Assembly: GCA_000824785.1 (NCBI GenBank)
Contig: CCNB01000011.1
Coordinates: 54,727-118,726 of the forward strand
Reading direction: 5' to 3'
Length of the DNA stretch: 64,000 nt
Origin: Mesorhizobium plurifarium
GTDB taxonomy: Bacteria; Pseudomonadota; Alphaproteobacteria; Rhizobiales; Rhizobiaceae
Position 1 is the first letter of the stretch, and each line of letters begins with the position of its first letter. Of the stretch, positions 42,355 to 50,235 are shown in pieces. Under the pieces are notes generated by a model. It did no database searches. It was not told the DNA's origin and saw only the letters and a list, made by a program, of their open reading frames with translations. The translations under genes were made by a program, and so were the position numbers.

Positions 42355-42927
42355 ATGGATGGCAAGGTGATCGGTTACGCTCGGGTTAGCTCGACAGGAC
42401 AGGACTATGATACGCAGGTGGAGCGGTTGAAGGCGGCGGGTGCGGCCAAAGTCTTCAACGAGAAGCAGTCCGGCCTCGACCGTGAGCGGCCCGAATTGGC
42501 CAAGTGTCTCGACTACGTCCGCGAAGGGGACACGCTGGTGGTGACCAAGCTGGACCGTCTGGCGAGATCGGCGGGACACCTTCATGAGATCGTCGAAGGT
42601 CTGAACGCTAAGGGCGTCGGGTTCAAGGTGCTGGACGATGCCTCGCTCGATACGACCACACGGACGGGCAAACTGGTCTTCGGGATTCTCGCAAGCATCG
42701 CGGAATTCGAGACGGCACTGCGGCGAGAGCGTCAGATGGAAGGAATTGCCAGGGCGAAAGCCGCCGGGAGGACCGGGGGTCGTCCGCCACTGGTGACGCC
42801 CGGAATCAGGGAGGAGGTCGCTAAGCTGAACGCAGCCGGATTGAGCATTCGGAAGGTCGCGGCTCAGGTTGGGTTCAGCAAGGCGACAGTCCAAAAAATC
42901 TTGGCCACTACGACCCTACAAACCTAA
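42355..42927 (+). CDS. Serine recombinase / resolvase
   Basis: The 190-residue protein has the resolvase catalytic domain: IGYARVSSTGQDYDTQ with the nucleophilic Ser, FNEKQSGLDRERPEL, VVTKLDRLARSAGHL with the Arg pair, and ASIAEFETALRRERQMEG at the linker helix. A C-terminal HTH follows (AGLSIRKVAAQVGFSKATVQKI). Length is that of Tn3-type resolvases and invertases. ATG at 42355 has GGAGGAAAGGG upstream. No transposase or obvious res site accompanies it. Its position at the break in the phage module suggests it took part in losing the head genes. Confidence 0.92.
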   Translation: MDGKVIGYARVSSTGQDYDTQVERLKAAGAAKVFNEKQSGLDRERPELAKCLDYVREGDTLVVTKLDRLARSAGHLHEIVEGLNAKGVGFKVLDDASLDTTTRTGKLVFGILASIAEFETALRRERQMEGIARAKAAGRTGGRPPLVTPGIREEVAKLNAAGLSIRKVAAQVGFSKATVQKILATTTLQT

Positions 42928-42945
42928 CTGCACTTCCCAAACGAC

Positions 42946-42968
42946 AAAGGGCGCCGCCGGCGCCCTTT
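42946..42968. terminator. Terminator after the resolvase
   Basis: AAAGGGCGCC and GGCGCCCTTT form a perfect 10-bp stem around GCC, with terminal A/T runs. It serves the resolvase and probably also the convergent small gene. Confidence 0.85.
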
Positions 42969-42988
42969 CATTCGCAGTTTCCTGCGCT

Positions 42989-43216
42989 TCAGCAGCATGA
43001 CGCTACCCGGTTCGCATTCCATTCATCGCACATGGCCTGCATCTTCTCGGCGATCTCGATTGGCACCAAGCCGTCGACATGGATCCGCCCGGCCTCTCGG
43101 CAATAGTTCCGCATGATCGGGTCATTCCAATTGAGGATTTCGAAAAGGGCTTCGGGGTGGGTCTCGGTCGGCTCGCTGACGGGCTTCCCGGTGGTGAATG
43201 ATATGATGTTCGACAT
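42989..43216 (-). CDS. Small hypothetical protein
   Basis: The 75-residue product (MSNIISFTTGKPVSEPTETH, FEILNWNDPIMRNYCREAGR, VPIEIAEKMQAMCDEW) is soluble, with three cysteines near the end (CDEW...ASCC). The ribosome binding site is weak. It converges on the resolvase terminator. No family was recognised. Confidence 0.5.
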   Translation of the reverse strand: MSNIISFTTGKPVSEPTETHPEALFEILNWNDPIMRNYCREAGRIHVDGLVPIEIAEKMQAMCDEWNANRVASCC

Positions 43217-43604
43217 GTGCAGCGCCTCGCTAAAGGGTTGATCCAGGGCTTAGCGAACCGTGCACGACGGTTCCGCACAGTTTTAGGGCGTAGCCTTGGA
43301 CATGCTGTGCGGACCCTGGACCAATTCTTCGTAGCGGGCGAAGGCTGCTATCGGGCAGCTTTGTACCGCGTGCATTCGGGTCGCTAAACCCATGCGCACT
43401 AGAATGCAATTCTAAGTCTTAGTCAAGGTTAATTCATGTATTTGCAGCACCCGTTGATGGAAATGTAGATTGATCGACGAACAGTCTACTGACAGTCAAC
43501 TTTTGGGGATCCCCCTTATCTTTCGAAAGATACCTTATTGACTCGTCACTGATCTAACGGCATCTTCGCCGCACCCACGGTGAGGCGACAAAGCGAGGCA
43601 ACCA
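43217..43604. other. Intergenic region, no gene seen
   Basis: About 390 bp, more AT-rich near its right end (CTTATCTTTCGAAAGATACC contains the dyad TATCTTTCGAAAGATA). This dyad may be an operator for the HTH gene that follows. Confidence 0.4.
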
Positions 43605-43919
43605 GTGGCAGAGATATCCAAGCTTTTGACGCAGAAAGAGGTTGCTGAGCGTCTGCGCTGCTCAGAGCAGAAGGTCAAACGGCTCCGGAAACTGGGCGCG
43701 CTCGCCTACATCCCCGGTCGGCCCGTGCTGATCTATGAATCTGACCTCGAGGAATATCTCAGTCGAATTAAGCGGCAAAGTGAACCCGCTGCAGCGAAGC
43801 CGGTTGTCATCAAGCCAGTTCGGCCGCCCGAAAGTCCGGCTGCACTCGCGCGCCGCGTTTGGCTAGCGAGACAGAACTTCCAACGCGATAAACAGGACCG
43901 GACCAAGATCAAAAAGTAG
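43605..43919 (+). CDS. Excisionase-like HTH protein
   Basis: The 104-residue protein has a MerR/Xis-type winged HTH at its N-terminus: LLTQKEVAERLRCSEQKVKR followed by GALAYIPGRPVLIYESDLEE. The C-terminal half is basic and Pro-rich (KPVVIKPVRPPESPAALARR). Such HTH_17 proteins act as excisionases or small phage regulators. It starts at GTG, with GAGG about 8 bases upstream. It converges on the small-terminase-like gene. It is one of two HTH_17 genes in the element. Confidence 0.75.
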   Translation: MAEISKLLTQKEVAERLRCSEQKVKRLRKLGALAYIPGRPVLIYESDLEEYLSRIKRQSEPAAAKPVVIKPVRPPESPAALARRVWLARQNFQRDKQDRTKIKK

Positions 43920-43929
43920 GCGGTGATAG

Positions 43930-44271
43930 CTACTCAAACGCACCGCCGGCGCCATCGTCGCTAACGTCCGGGTTTCCGGCCTGAACGTGTTGCGCCGAGC
44001 GTTTCAGCCGATCGATTTCTGCCTGGAGCTCGTCGCCGGTCATCTCGTGCGGAGCTTTGGCCTTTTTTCCGCCGTCGGACTTGTCCACGAGCATGCCGTT
44101 CGCCCTTAGCAGCGCCACTCCGGCGGTTGCGCGAGCAGGCATCGGCGACCCCTTCTCTGTACAGACCGCTATCAACGCCTCAACGGCACTCTCCAGCCCT
44201 ACAGTTCGAAGCCGGAGCGAGACGCGTTCAAACAGTTGCTCCGGTGTTTCGTCCCTTTTTGCAGTGCTCAT
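43930..44271 (-). CDS. Small terminase subunit-like protein
   Basis: The 113-residue helical protein (LFERVSLRLRTVGLESAVEA, SPMPARATAGVALLRANGML, KAPHEMTGDELQAEIDRLKR) resembles small terminase or terminase-adjacent proteins of rhizobial podovirus-type prophages. In a working phage it would recognise packaging sites with a large subunit, but no large terminase was found. Its ATG overlaps the stop of the HGG-motif gene (ATGA). Confidence 0.55.
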   Translation of the reverse strand: MSTAKRDETPEQLFERVSLRLRTVGLESAVEALIAVCTEKGSPMPARATAGVALLRANGMLVDKSDGGKKAKAPHEMTGDELQAEIDRLKRSAQHVQAGNPDVSDDGAGGAFE

Positions 44272-44846
44272 CCAAAAGCTCCTTGATCGTCAGTGTGGAT
44301 AGTGGCACGGGCGAGTTCCGCTTTACGCTCGGCGATCAATCGATCCAGTTCGTCGACTTCTGGGTTTGATGTCCGCGCCGACGGCGCTGATAGGATCTCG
44401 CGCACCTGTTTCGCCTCCTGCCGCTCTCGCCGCGTCCTGGCTCGAGCCGCAGCCGAGCCTGGCTTGTGCGACCGTTGCCACGCCTCGTAGGCGGCGCGCT
44501 CATCCGGCGTCATCGCGGCCACGCGCTTCGCTCGTTTCGCCGCGGCGCGCTGAAGGTCTTTCAATTTGCGGTTCAGCTTCGCCTCTGCGTCTGGCGCATC
44601 TCGATTCGGCCATACGGGTTTGTGCCACTTTTTCCCAGAAGGCACCCGACCGCCATGGGCCCAACAGCGCCCGTTCGCCATAGCTATTTGCCGACACGGG
44701 CCGCCGTGGCTTTTGGCCTTCGCCCCACATTTCGGCGCCAGGTGCCGCTTTGCGTTCCATGCGCGAATTGCGGCGCGGCCGATCGCGATCTGCGCGGCGC
44801 TGCCGCGCCATCCGCCGGGGCGCTTGTGTGTGCTGGCGCGTTTCAC
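44268..44846 (-). CDS. HGG-motif phage protein
   Basis: The ~192-residue protein has a Cys/His cluster, CGAKAKSHGGPCRQIAMANG followed by RCWAHGGRVPSG, found in short phage proteins encoded next to terminase genes; it probably binds zinc. The remainder is a highly basic helix (KLNRKLKDLQRAAAKRAKRV). GTG 44846 is a plausible start (VKRASTHKRPGGW); the frame stays open to 45047. It sits between the primase and the terminase-like gene, a typical phage order. Confidence 0.6.
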   Translation of the reverse strand: MKRASTHKRPGGWRGSAAQIAIGRAAIRAWNAKRHLAPKCGAKAKSHGGPCRQIAMANGRCWAHGGRVPSGKKWHKPVWPNRDAPDAEAKLNRKLKDLQRAAAKRAKRVAAMTPDERAAYEAWQRSHKPGSAAARARTRRERQEAKQVREILSAPSARTSNPEVDELDRLIAERKAELARATIHTDDQGAFG

Positions 44847-45065
44847 GGCCGCACCTGTGAAACGCGCCCATGGGTTATCGCAACCGACGACCGGGTGGCG
44901 CGCTGAAACCCCCTCGGAAAGACAAATTGTCCCCTGAGCCCCAGTGCGGACAACGCGGCTTGTGCGCGCGTAAGACTGATATTCAAAACCAGAGGGGAAG
45001 ACTGGTAAAAATGGGGTGAGATGCAAACTATCTCTCCGCGTACGCATGCCGCGTTTGCCGCGCTT

Positions 45066-48000
45066 TCAATGTTCACCGTCGCCTCCGTCGGACATATTGT
45101 CTAAATTGATCCACTTCCGAGCCTCGCCAGCATCCGCAATCGCTTGACGTTTGCGGGATCGCTCGGCTCTCTCTCGCTCTGCATGAACCTCAAATCGGAG
45201 ATGAATCTTGGGGTTCACGCGCCATCGGGTAGGACCATCGCCCGAGCGCTCCTCAACTGCACACCATCCGGCTTCCTCAAGTTCAGCCATCGCCGCGAAA
45301 AGCTTTCGACGGTCTGATCGGAGATCCTTCCGAGCGTCTGAGATGTTCCGCGGGGTGACCGTTTCTCTATCCGGCTTCGTCAGGAGATAGCCGGCGATTG
45401 CCCTCGCCTCAGCAGCAGCGGGATCGGGGGCGAAGAACGTTTGATAGAGACGGAGACTGTGGCGCAGCAGGAACCTGGCGAAGTTGACGGCGCGCCGAAC
45501 CGTTGCGGCGTCAATTTCCGCAGGCAAGGCGACATCCTCGAGTGCGAAGCCGTATTGAAGCGCGTGGAGGGTGAGTACAATGCGGGGCAGGAACAGCCCC
45601 CATTTGTCCAAGTGGCCTCGCCAAGCGACCGAGCTCCCGGGCACATGCCTTAGCCGGCCGATTGAGGCCGAGGCTTCCTGAAATATCCTTTGCGCGCCGG
45701 GGACCATCTTCAACGGCATCGGGCGCGGAGGCTCTATCGCTGCCAGACGGCGAAGCGCCCGGCGGTACGCGGCTACAGCCTCGGCGTCTGGCTCCTCATC
45801 GATCGCCACTCGTTCCACCCCGTCATCGATGACGAACAAAAAACGCTGAAGCATCCCATCGGCGCCAAGGTTGCGCGCTATCTCCCCCAGCTTCTGAGGT
45901 TGGGTGCCAGCGATCACACCCATCAACGCCTGGTCGGCTCGGACTGAACCGCTGCCGACTCTGTCGACCGTTATGGGCCGACCTTCGAACAAGCGCAGCG
46001 CTTGGCTTCGGTCGCCTTCTGCGCCTTTCTTGTATTGGCCGAGCGAGCCGAAGAACCCTAGCAACTCATCCGGCGAGCGCATTAGGCCGCGCGGATTTTG
46101 GGCATGCACACGAACCTGCTGCTCAAGCGTGATGTCATCGACTACGATTCGGCGGATGACTGGCTCCGGGCCCGGATCTGGATTTTCCTTGGGTTTCTTC
46201 CGGTGCGCCTGCATCGCGGCAGACCAGCGATCGTGCTTGCCCTTGCCGGCAGCGTACCATTCGGCGTCGAGCTCGCGCAGTGGCTTCTCTGCCGCGCTGA
46301 TCACCGGCGACTTGCCTCGGCCGGGCTCGGCGACGATTGCCGCCCATAGCGATGCTGGCTGGGTGAAATCCGTGTCGCGAGCTCGTGGCTGAATTCGTAG
46401 CGAAGCCCCGACCGCCACCGACGCTGCGGTGACCGCCGCCAGCGCAGCGAAGCTCTCGGCTGCGCCCTTCCGCCGGGCTTCGCTTTGAACCCAACGATGG
46501 AGTATGGGAGGCAGGCAATCAACTGGAAGCGTGGAGAGCTCGACCGGATCGTCTTGCGCGAAAATGTCAAACGGCTCCGGCAAATCGTCGCCAGCGGTCT
46601 GTGGCGCCGCAGTCGTTTCCTGTTCTTGAAGTCCGGCGGCAACTGCTGCCCGTCGGTCGTCGACGATCTTGCGCAGGTCGACTCCACTGGATCTTAGATC
46701 ATGGGCGAATTCAGCTCGTGCGAAGGCGTCGGGATCAATAGCGAGCAAGGCGGCCAACGTATCAGCCTTTTCGATCGAATGTTCCGATCCCCACGTGCCC
46801 GGCCCGTCACCTTCAGCAAAGGCGAACCATTGCACTTCCCGGAGCCGTTCCCAGTTCAGGCCCAAGGCGCGGGCAATCGTCGGCAGCGCCGATTTCCAGG
46901 TGGCGCCTTCGTCGAGCGACGGAAACCGCTCGCCGGCCAATTGCCGGCAAAGCCACGTCAATGCCTGGGCTTCGGTCGGGCGCCGCACCGACGGATCAGG
47001 TTCACCAATCGGCGCGAAGGCGTGGCCGGCAAGAGGACCGTAGAGCGGGCAGCCTCCAATGCTAATGTCGCCCTCAACGCCGAGCGCGCCGAACTCCTGA
47101 ATGAACGAAGCAGGCGTGTGGGTCCGCTCCGTCCCATAGTCGTGAATACCGTCGGGAAATATGGCGAGATCTTCCTCGAGGTCGCGGTCCAGATCGGCCG
47201 ATGAGATTCTCCACTCTCGATCCGGGCTGACTGAGCACGGAATGATCAACGGCACCCAATCAGATCGGCGCGCCATGACAGCGCGTAATACGGCCATGGA
47301 TGGTGAATACGGCGGCGTTGCCTCGCCGTCGGCAAAACGTTTCGACGAGATCAGGTGGAAGCCAAGTTTTTGCGCTGCCTCAACGATGGCGGACATCAAT
47401 TCGTCGAGCTTGGCCCGATCCAGGACAGGCAAACGGTCAAAAGGAACAGTGGGCAGCGAAGAATGAACGCAGGCGCCTGATGCATGCTGCCCGGCCACCA
47501 CGATTTGCTGGCCCTTCGCCAGGAATTCGACGATATGCTTGCGGTCGGTTGCCGCATCGACGAATTGCAGTGGCCACTTGCCGCGCGATTCGGCGAGCCT
47601 CATCAGGACCATGCAGCTTGTTGAATTGTCGCGCCAGCGCATGGGAAGGCGAGCGACAGAGATGCCCAGGGCCTTCGCCGAAAGATCCTTCACCGCAGCG
47701 ACCAAGCTACGACCGCGGTCAGCTTCCGGTCCCATTTCTGACGTGTCGATTTTCACGTCTATGTCCAGCGCCGCGACGTCACCAGTCACGACACACCAGT
47801 TCGGATCCGGCCACCGGCGCCACTGGTCGACATCCTCCGGCGATGGGACCGTTTCCCGCCAACCTTTCATGCCCGACCATTTCCCGTCCCTGAACGTGGC
47901 GGGCACTTTGCCGTCGGACACCTTATCAACTAAGACGCCCGTCGCCTTGTCACGGAAGGTGCAGGGCACGCAGGGAGGAGCGCACGGCCGCAGCATAGGC

Positions 48001-48149
48001 AGATATCCGCCGGCCACGAGAGCGTCCAGTATCGGAAGGTTTGAATCATCAGGCGGAGCCGCCGCAAGCGCCTTCAGCTGGCTGGCCCGGACTTCTTCCC
48101 TAGACGGTTGCGGCCGCTTGGTGATCTGTTGTATAGTCACTTTTAGCAA
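45066..48149 (-). CDS. Bifunctional primase-polymerase / DUF3987 helicase-like replication protein
   Basis: The 1,027-residue protein begins with a prim-pol-type region (~45-260; NWCVVTGDVAALDIDVKID supplies the DxD metal site; HASGACVHSS). A DUF3987 region follows at ~540-900, with Walker-A-like AEPGRGKSPVIS and the acidic VVDDITLEQ. The C-terminal ~120 residues are basic. Such fusions prime and unwind DNA for replication of phages and integrative elements. It is long for the family but continuous. It lies downstream of the HTH and 125-residue genes on the minus strand, probably in one operon. Confidence 0.85.
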   Translation of the reverse strand: MLKVTIQQITKRPQPSREEVRASQLKALAAAPPDDSNLPILDALVAGGYLPMLRPCAPPCVPCTFRDKATGVLVDKVSDGKVPATFRDGKWSGMKGWRETVPSPEDVDQWRRWPDPNWCVVTGDVAALDIDVKIDTSEMGPEADRGRSLVAAVKDLSAKALGISVARLPMRWRDNSTSCMVLMRLAESRGKWPLQFVDAATDRKHIVEFLAKGQQIVVAGQHASGACVHSSLPTVPFDRLPVLDRAKLDELMSAIVEAAQKLGFHLISSKRFADGEATPPYSPSMAVLRAVMARRSDWVPLIIPCSVSPDREWRISSADLDRDLEEDLAIFPDGIHDYGTERTHTPASFIQEFGALGVEGDISIGGCPLYGPLAGHAFAPIGEPDPSVRRPTEAQALTWLCRQLAGERFPSLDEGATWKSALPTIARALGLNWERLREVQWFAFAEGDGPGTWGSEHSIEKADTLAALLAIDPDAFARAEFAHDLRSSGVDLRKIVDDRRAAVAAGLQEQETTAAPQTAGDDLPEPFDIFAQDDPVELSTLPVDCLPPILHRWVQSEARRKGAAESFAALAAVTAASVAVGASLRIQPRARDTDFTQPASLWAAIVAEPGRGKSPVISAAEKPLRELDAEWYAAGKGKHDRWSAAMQAHRKKPKENPDPGPEPVIRRIVVDDITLEQQVRVHAQNPRGLMRSPDELLGFFGSLGQYKKGAEGDRSQALRLFEGRPITVDRVGSGSVRADQALMGVIAGTQPQKLGEIARNLGADGMLQRFLFVIDDGVERVAIDEEPDAEAVAAYRRALRRLAAIEPPRPMPLKMVPGAQRIFQEASASIGRLRHVPGSSVAWRGHLDKWGLFLPRIVLTLHALQYGFALEDVALPAEIDAATVRRAVNFARFLLRHSLRLYQTFFAPDPAAAEARAIAGYLLTKPDRETVTPRNISDARKDLRSDRRKLFAAMAELEEAGWCAVEERSGDGPTRWRVNPKIHLRFEVHAERERAERSRKRQAIADAGEARKWINLDNMSDGGDGEH

Positions 48150-48167
48150 CTCCAGAATATTTGTGTC

Positions 48168-48196
48168 AGGCCGAACCGTTCACAGCGGTTCGGCCT
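48168..48196. terminator. Hairpin between two minus-strand genes
   Basis: AGGCCGAACCG pairs with CGGTTCGGCCT around TTCACAG, and TTTATT follows on the plus strand. On the minus strand, the direction of the genes, there is no T-run, so it may act as an attenuator or mRNA end rather than a standard terminator. Confidence 0.5.
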
Positions 48197-48574
48197 TTAT
48201 TCTGGAAGGATTGGTCGTCTCAGAATTTTCGAAGCTTCTTCTGGCGAGTAATATCGCTCTTCAAACCCTAGGCGCTGTGCCTCTTCCCGCGAGCGTGGGC
48301 TCCGAGCTAGGGCGGAGATATCTTCGATCATCTTGCGAGATCGCGGGCATAGCTCTTTGAGCACGCCGATCGCGATCTTGAGGTTGTCCGGCGTATTCTC
48401 GCGGTATTCCGGAGGAAGCCAAATCTCGGTTTGAAACGAGTGCGACGCCTGCCCGTTCGCAAAGACCGGCAATGTCTCGAGTGCGATAACAAACCACCCC
48501 GGCTCATAAACTTGGCCAGGTCTCATCTCGGCGATGGTGAGCGGTCTCATCTGCGCCATCAGTGGCGCACTCAT
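48197..48574 (-). CDS. Hypothetical protein of the replication module
   Basis: The 125-residue product (MSAPLMAQMRPLTIAEMRPG, GWFVIALETLPVFANGQASH, PPEYRENTPDNLKIAIGVLK) mixes strands and helices and has no membrane segment. In DNA-binding-fold phage proteins the TEIWLPPEYRE stretch is unfamiliar to me. The start at 48574 is chosen because upstream sequence overlaps the HTH gene. It lies between that gene and the primase. Confidence 0.55.
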   Translation of the reverse strand: MSAPLMAQMRPLTIAEMRPGQVYEPGWFVIALETLPVFANGQASHSFQTEIWLPPEYRENTPDNLKIAIGVLKELCPRSRKMIEDISALARSPRSREEAQRLGFEERYYSPEEASKILRRPILPE

Positions 48575-48630
48575 CCCGGCAGTACCTTGCGCCTGACGGC
48601 GGCGCTCACGGCGCGACTGAGACGCGGCCG

Positions 48631-48837
48631 TCAAGCGGCACCGACACAGCGATCGAGGAAGGCTTCGGCGTCGACGCGGCGCACGAGGGTGCGTCCACGG
48701 ACCTTTGCCGGAATGAGATCCCCTGACCGGAACAGGGCATAAACAGTCGATCGACACACACGCAAATAGTCGGCAGTTTCATCGACCGTCATGGCGCCAG
48801 CCGACGACATTGGCACGGGAGCATGCTTGGTTCGCAC
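48631..48837 (-). CDS. AlpA/excisionase-like HTH protein
   Basis: The 68-residue protein is a compact HTH_17 domain: MTVDETADYLRVCRSTVYAL, then FRSGDLIPAKVRGRTLVRRV and DAEAFLDRCV. This matches DNA-binding excisionase and AlpA-type regulators. GTG at 48837 with GGAGGT upstream is the likely start. Lying near attR, head of the minus-strand phage operon, it could be the element's Xis or a regulator of the replication genes. Confidence 0.8.
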   Translation of the reverse strand: MRTKHAPVPMSSAGAMTVDETADYLRVCRSTVYALFRSGDLIPAKVRGRTLVRRVDAEAFLDRCVGAA

Positions 48838-49146
48838 TGTAACCTCCAGCAAACGATGGCAATGTTTAAAGTTACATCGCCGTGACGGCCGGCACAATAC
48901 TCTGCACAATGAAGTATTCTGTCATACAGAATTGAACTTCTGTAATACAGATTATGTATGACATAAAAGAATTGATAAATTTCAAACGCTTATCGGGCGT
49001 TTGAACGGCGGCGAAGCGCGAGAAAAAATATTTGCTAACGAATGACTCCGAAGCCTTCACGTGTGCCCGCAGGCCGTCGGCATGCCTGCGGCGAGCCAAA
49101 ACCGAGCGATGGCGATTCGACCGGTCGGTCGATGATTCAGCAGGCC
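48838..49146. other. Right-end intergenic region of the element
   Basis: About 310 bp with an AT-rich centre (about 48900-49040) and no supported gene. It should contain the promoter of the leftward replication operon and perhaps regulator sites near attR. Confidence 0.45.
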
Positions 49147-49171
49147 CGTTGCAACGAAATCAGCAACGAAA
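49147..49171 (+). promoter_or_regulatory. Candidate integrase arm-type binding site, right end
   Basis: CGTTGCAACGAAA, four bases, then CAACGAAA, matching 4000-4024 in both blocks and spacing. It ends 30 bp before the attR core. The internal CGTTGCAACG is itself a dyad. Confidence 0.5.
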
Positions 49172-49201
49172 TCGCAAGAAGAGATGCGGAAGCCTTGGAT
49201 T

Positions 49202-49252
49202 GCTTGGTACGCCCAAGGGGAATCGAACCCCTGTTCCCGCCGTGAGAGGGCG
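49202..49252. repeat. attR: 51-bp direct repeat inside tRNA-Glu
   Basis: Identical to 3845-3895. It spans the tRNA 3' end (including CCA) to the anticodon stem-loop, so strand exchange anywhere in it keeps the tRNA intact. Confidence 0.93.
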
Positions 49253-49279
49253 GTGTCCTGACCGCTAGACGATGGGCGC
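49205..49279 (-). tRNA. tRNA-Glu (anticodon CTC)
   Basis: On the minus strand the cloverleaf is complete: acceptor GCGCCCA pairing TGGGCGT, anticodon loop CTCTCAC within CCGCC/GGCGG, T-loop GGTTCGATTCC, discriminator A and encoded CCA. The anticodon CTC reads GAG (Glu). Its 3' part is the integration site of the adjacent element. Confidence 0.95.
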
Positions 49280-49400
49280 GCTCAAGAACCGGCTACATAG
49301 GCTGGCGGCCGGGAAAAAGCAACTGAGCAGATTCCGGAAAAGTGTCGTACGGCTTTCCGGTAAGAATCTGCGACAGAACAAAAGACCTAAGCGGGCCGGG

Positions 49401-49829
49401 TCAGCCCTGCCGTTTCGGCTCGATCAGGTCCCAGAGATTGCCGTGGAGATCGGCAAAGACCGCCACCGTGCCATAGGCCTCGTGGCGCGGCGCCTCGCGG
49501 AACTCGACGCCCTTGGCGAGCATCGCCTGATGGTCACGGGAAAAATCCTCGGTCTCGAGGAAGAGGAAGACCCGGCCGCCGGTCTGGTTGCCGATGCGGC
49601 TTGCCTGCTCCTCGCCGGATGCCTGCGCCAGGAGCAGCCGTGCTCCCTGGCCATTCGCCGGCGCGACGGTGACCCAGCGCTTGCCGCCGCCAAGGTCGAC
49701 ATCCTCGATGAGCACGAAGCCGAGCCGCTCGACATACCAGCGAACCGCCTCGTCGTAATTGGCGACGACGAGCGCCACGGTCGCGACGCTGCGGCGTTCG
49801 GCAAAGCCGCTTATTTGTTGCGGGCTCAT
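49401..49829 (-). CDS. VOC-family (glyoxalase/bleomycin-resistance-like) protein
   Basis: The 142-residue protein has the paired beta-alpha-beta-beta-beta modules of the vicinal oxygen chelate fold: VALVVANYDEAVRWYVERLG, then GGGKRWVTVAP and a second module with GRVFLFLETEDF, YGTVAVFADLHGNLWDLIEP. The DPDGN-like DLHGNLWDL segment near the end usually carries a metal-ligand Glu. Substrate cannot be assigned. Its ATG overlaps the stop of the DUF6476 gene (ATGA), so the two are coupled. Confidence 0.88.
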   Translation of the reverse strand: MSPQQISGFAERRSVATVALVVANYDEAVRWYVERLGFVLIEDVDLGGGKRWVTVAPANGQGARLLLAQASGEEQASRIGNQTGGRVFLFLETEDFSRDHQAMLAKGVEFREAPRHEAYGTVAVFADLHGNLWDLIEPKRQG

Positions 49830-50209
49830 TTGTTGCGGATCGCGAACTGGCCGACGATGCGGCGCTCGGCAATGTCGTAGACGAAGACCGAATGGCTGCC
49901 GTCGGCAAGCTCGGCGTCGATCGACAGGCGGTTGCCGGAGAGCGACTGGCTGATCACCTTGGCGCCGACCGGAAGCACGATGTCGCCCGAGAGCGGCGCG
50001 CCGGCCGGAGCCTGGACATCGCCGGCGGGCGCCGGTCCGGCCACCGGCGCGTTGCGGGCTTTGTAGACAAGCGCCCCGATCACCACCATAAGGGCGAGGA
50101 ACAGAAGGCCGAGATTGACGATCATGAAGCGGACGAGCTTGCGGCGCACGTTCTCGGCCGCGGGGTCGAGCGGCTTTTCCTCATCTTCTTCGGCGATCGG
50201 CCGGGCCAT
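49826..50209 (-). CDS. DUF6476-like single-span membrane protein
   Basis: The 127-residue protein has a charged N-terminus (MARPIAEEDEEKPLDPAAEN), one membrane helix (FMIVNLGLLFLALMVVIGAL, ~35-55), an Ala/Pro linker and a compact C-terminal beta domain (VLPVGAKVISQSLSGNRLSI, SVFVYDIAERRIVGQFAI). This layout matches short alphaproteobacterial proteins next to rluD annotated DUF6476. ATG 50209 is chosen because upstream codons read into the divergent rluD. Function unknown. Confidence 0.75.
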   Translation of the reverse strand: MARPIAEEDEEKPLDPAAENVRRKLVRFMIVNLGLLFLALMVVIGALVYKARNAPVAGPAPAGDVQAPAGAPLSGDIVLPVGAKVISQSLSGNRLSIDAELADGSHSVFVYDIAERRIVGQFAIRNK

Positions 50210-50235
50210 GGCTAAACAATCCGCAATGGGTTTCG

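Larger units (their letters stand above)
3896..49252. mobile_element. 45.4-kb prophage-derived integrative element in tRNA-Glu
   Basis: The segment between the 51-bp repeats carries a tyrosine integrase at its left end and an excisionase-like HTH at its right end. It also has a primase/DUF3987 protein, a small-terminase-like protein, two internal virion proteins, a collagen-like tail fibre and a serine resolvase. These phage genes are interrupted by cargo: an RTX/type I secretion locus, a TerY-P triad, an SOS operon and a toxin-antitoxin pair. Large terminase, portal, capsid and tail-tube genes were not found, so it is unlikely to make virions alone. Excision might still work, since integrase and both att sites look intact. 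Confidence 0.88.

Noticed and set aside
42355..42927. Resolvase as part of a Tn3-type transposon
   Set aside because: No transposase, terminal inverted repeats or clear res site were seen around it.
44847..45047. N-terminal extension of the HGG-motif protein
   Set aside because: The extra residues are low-complexity and precede the conserved part; a GTG at 44846 gives a more usual start.
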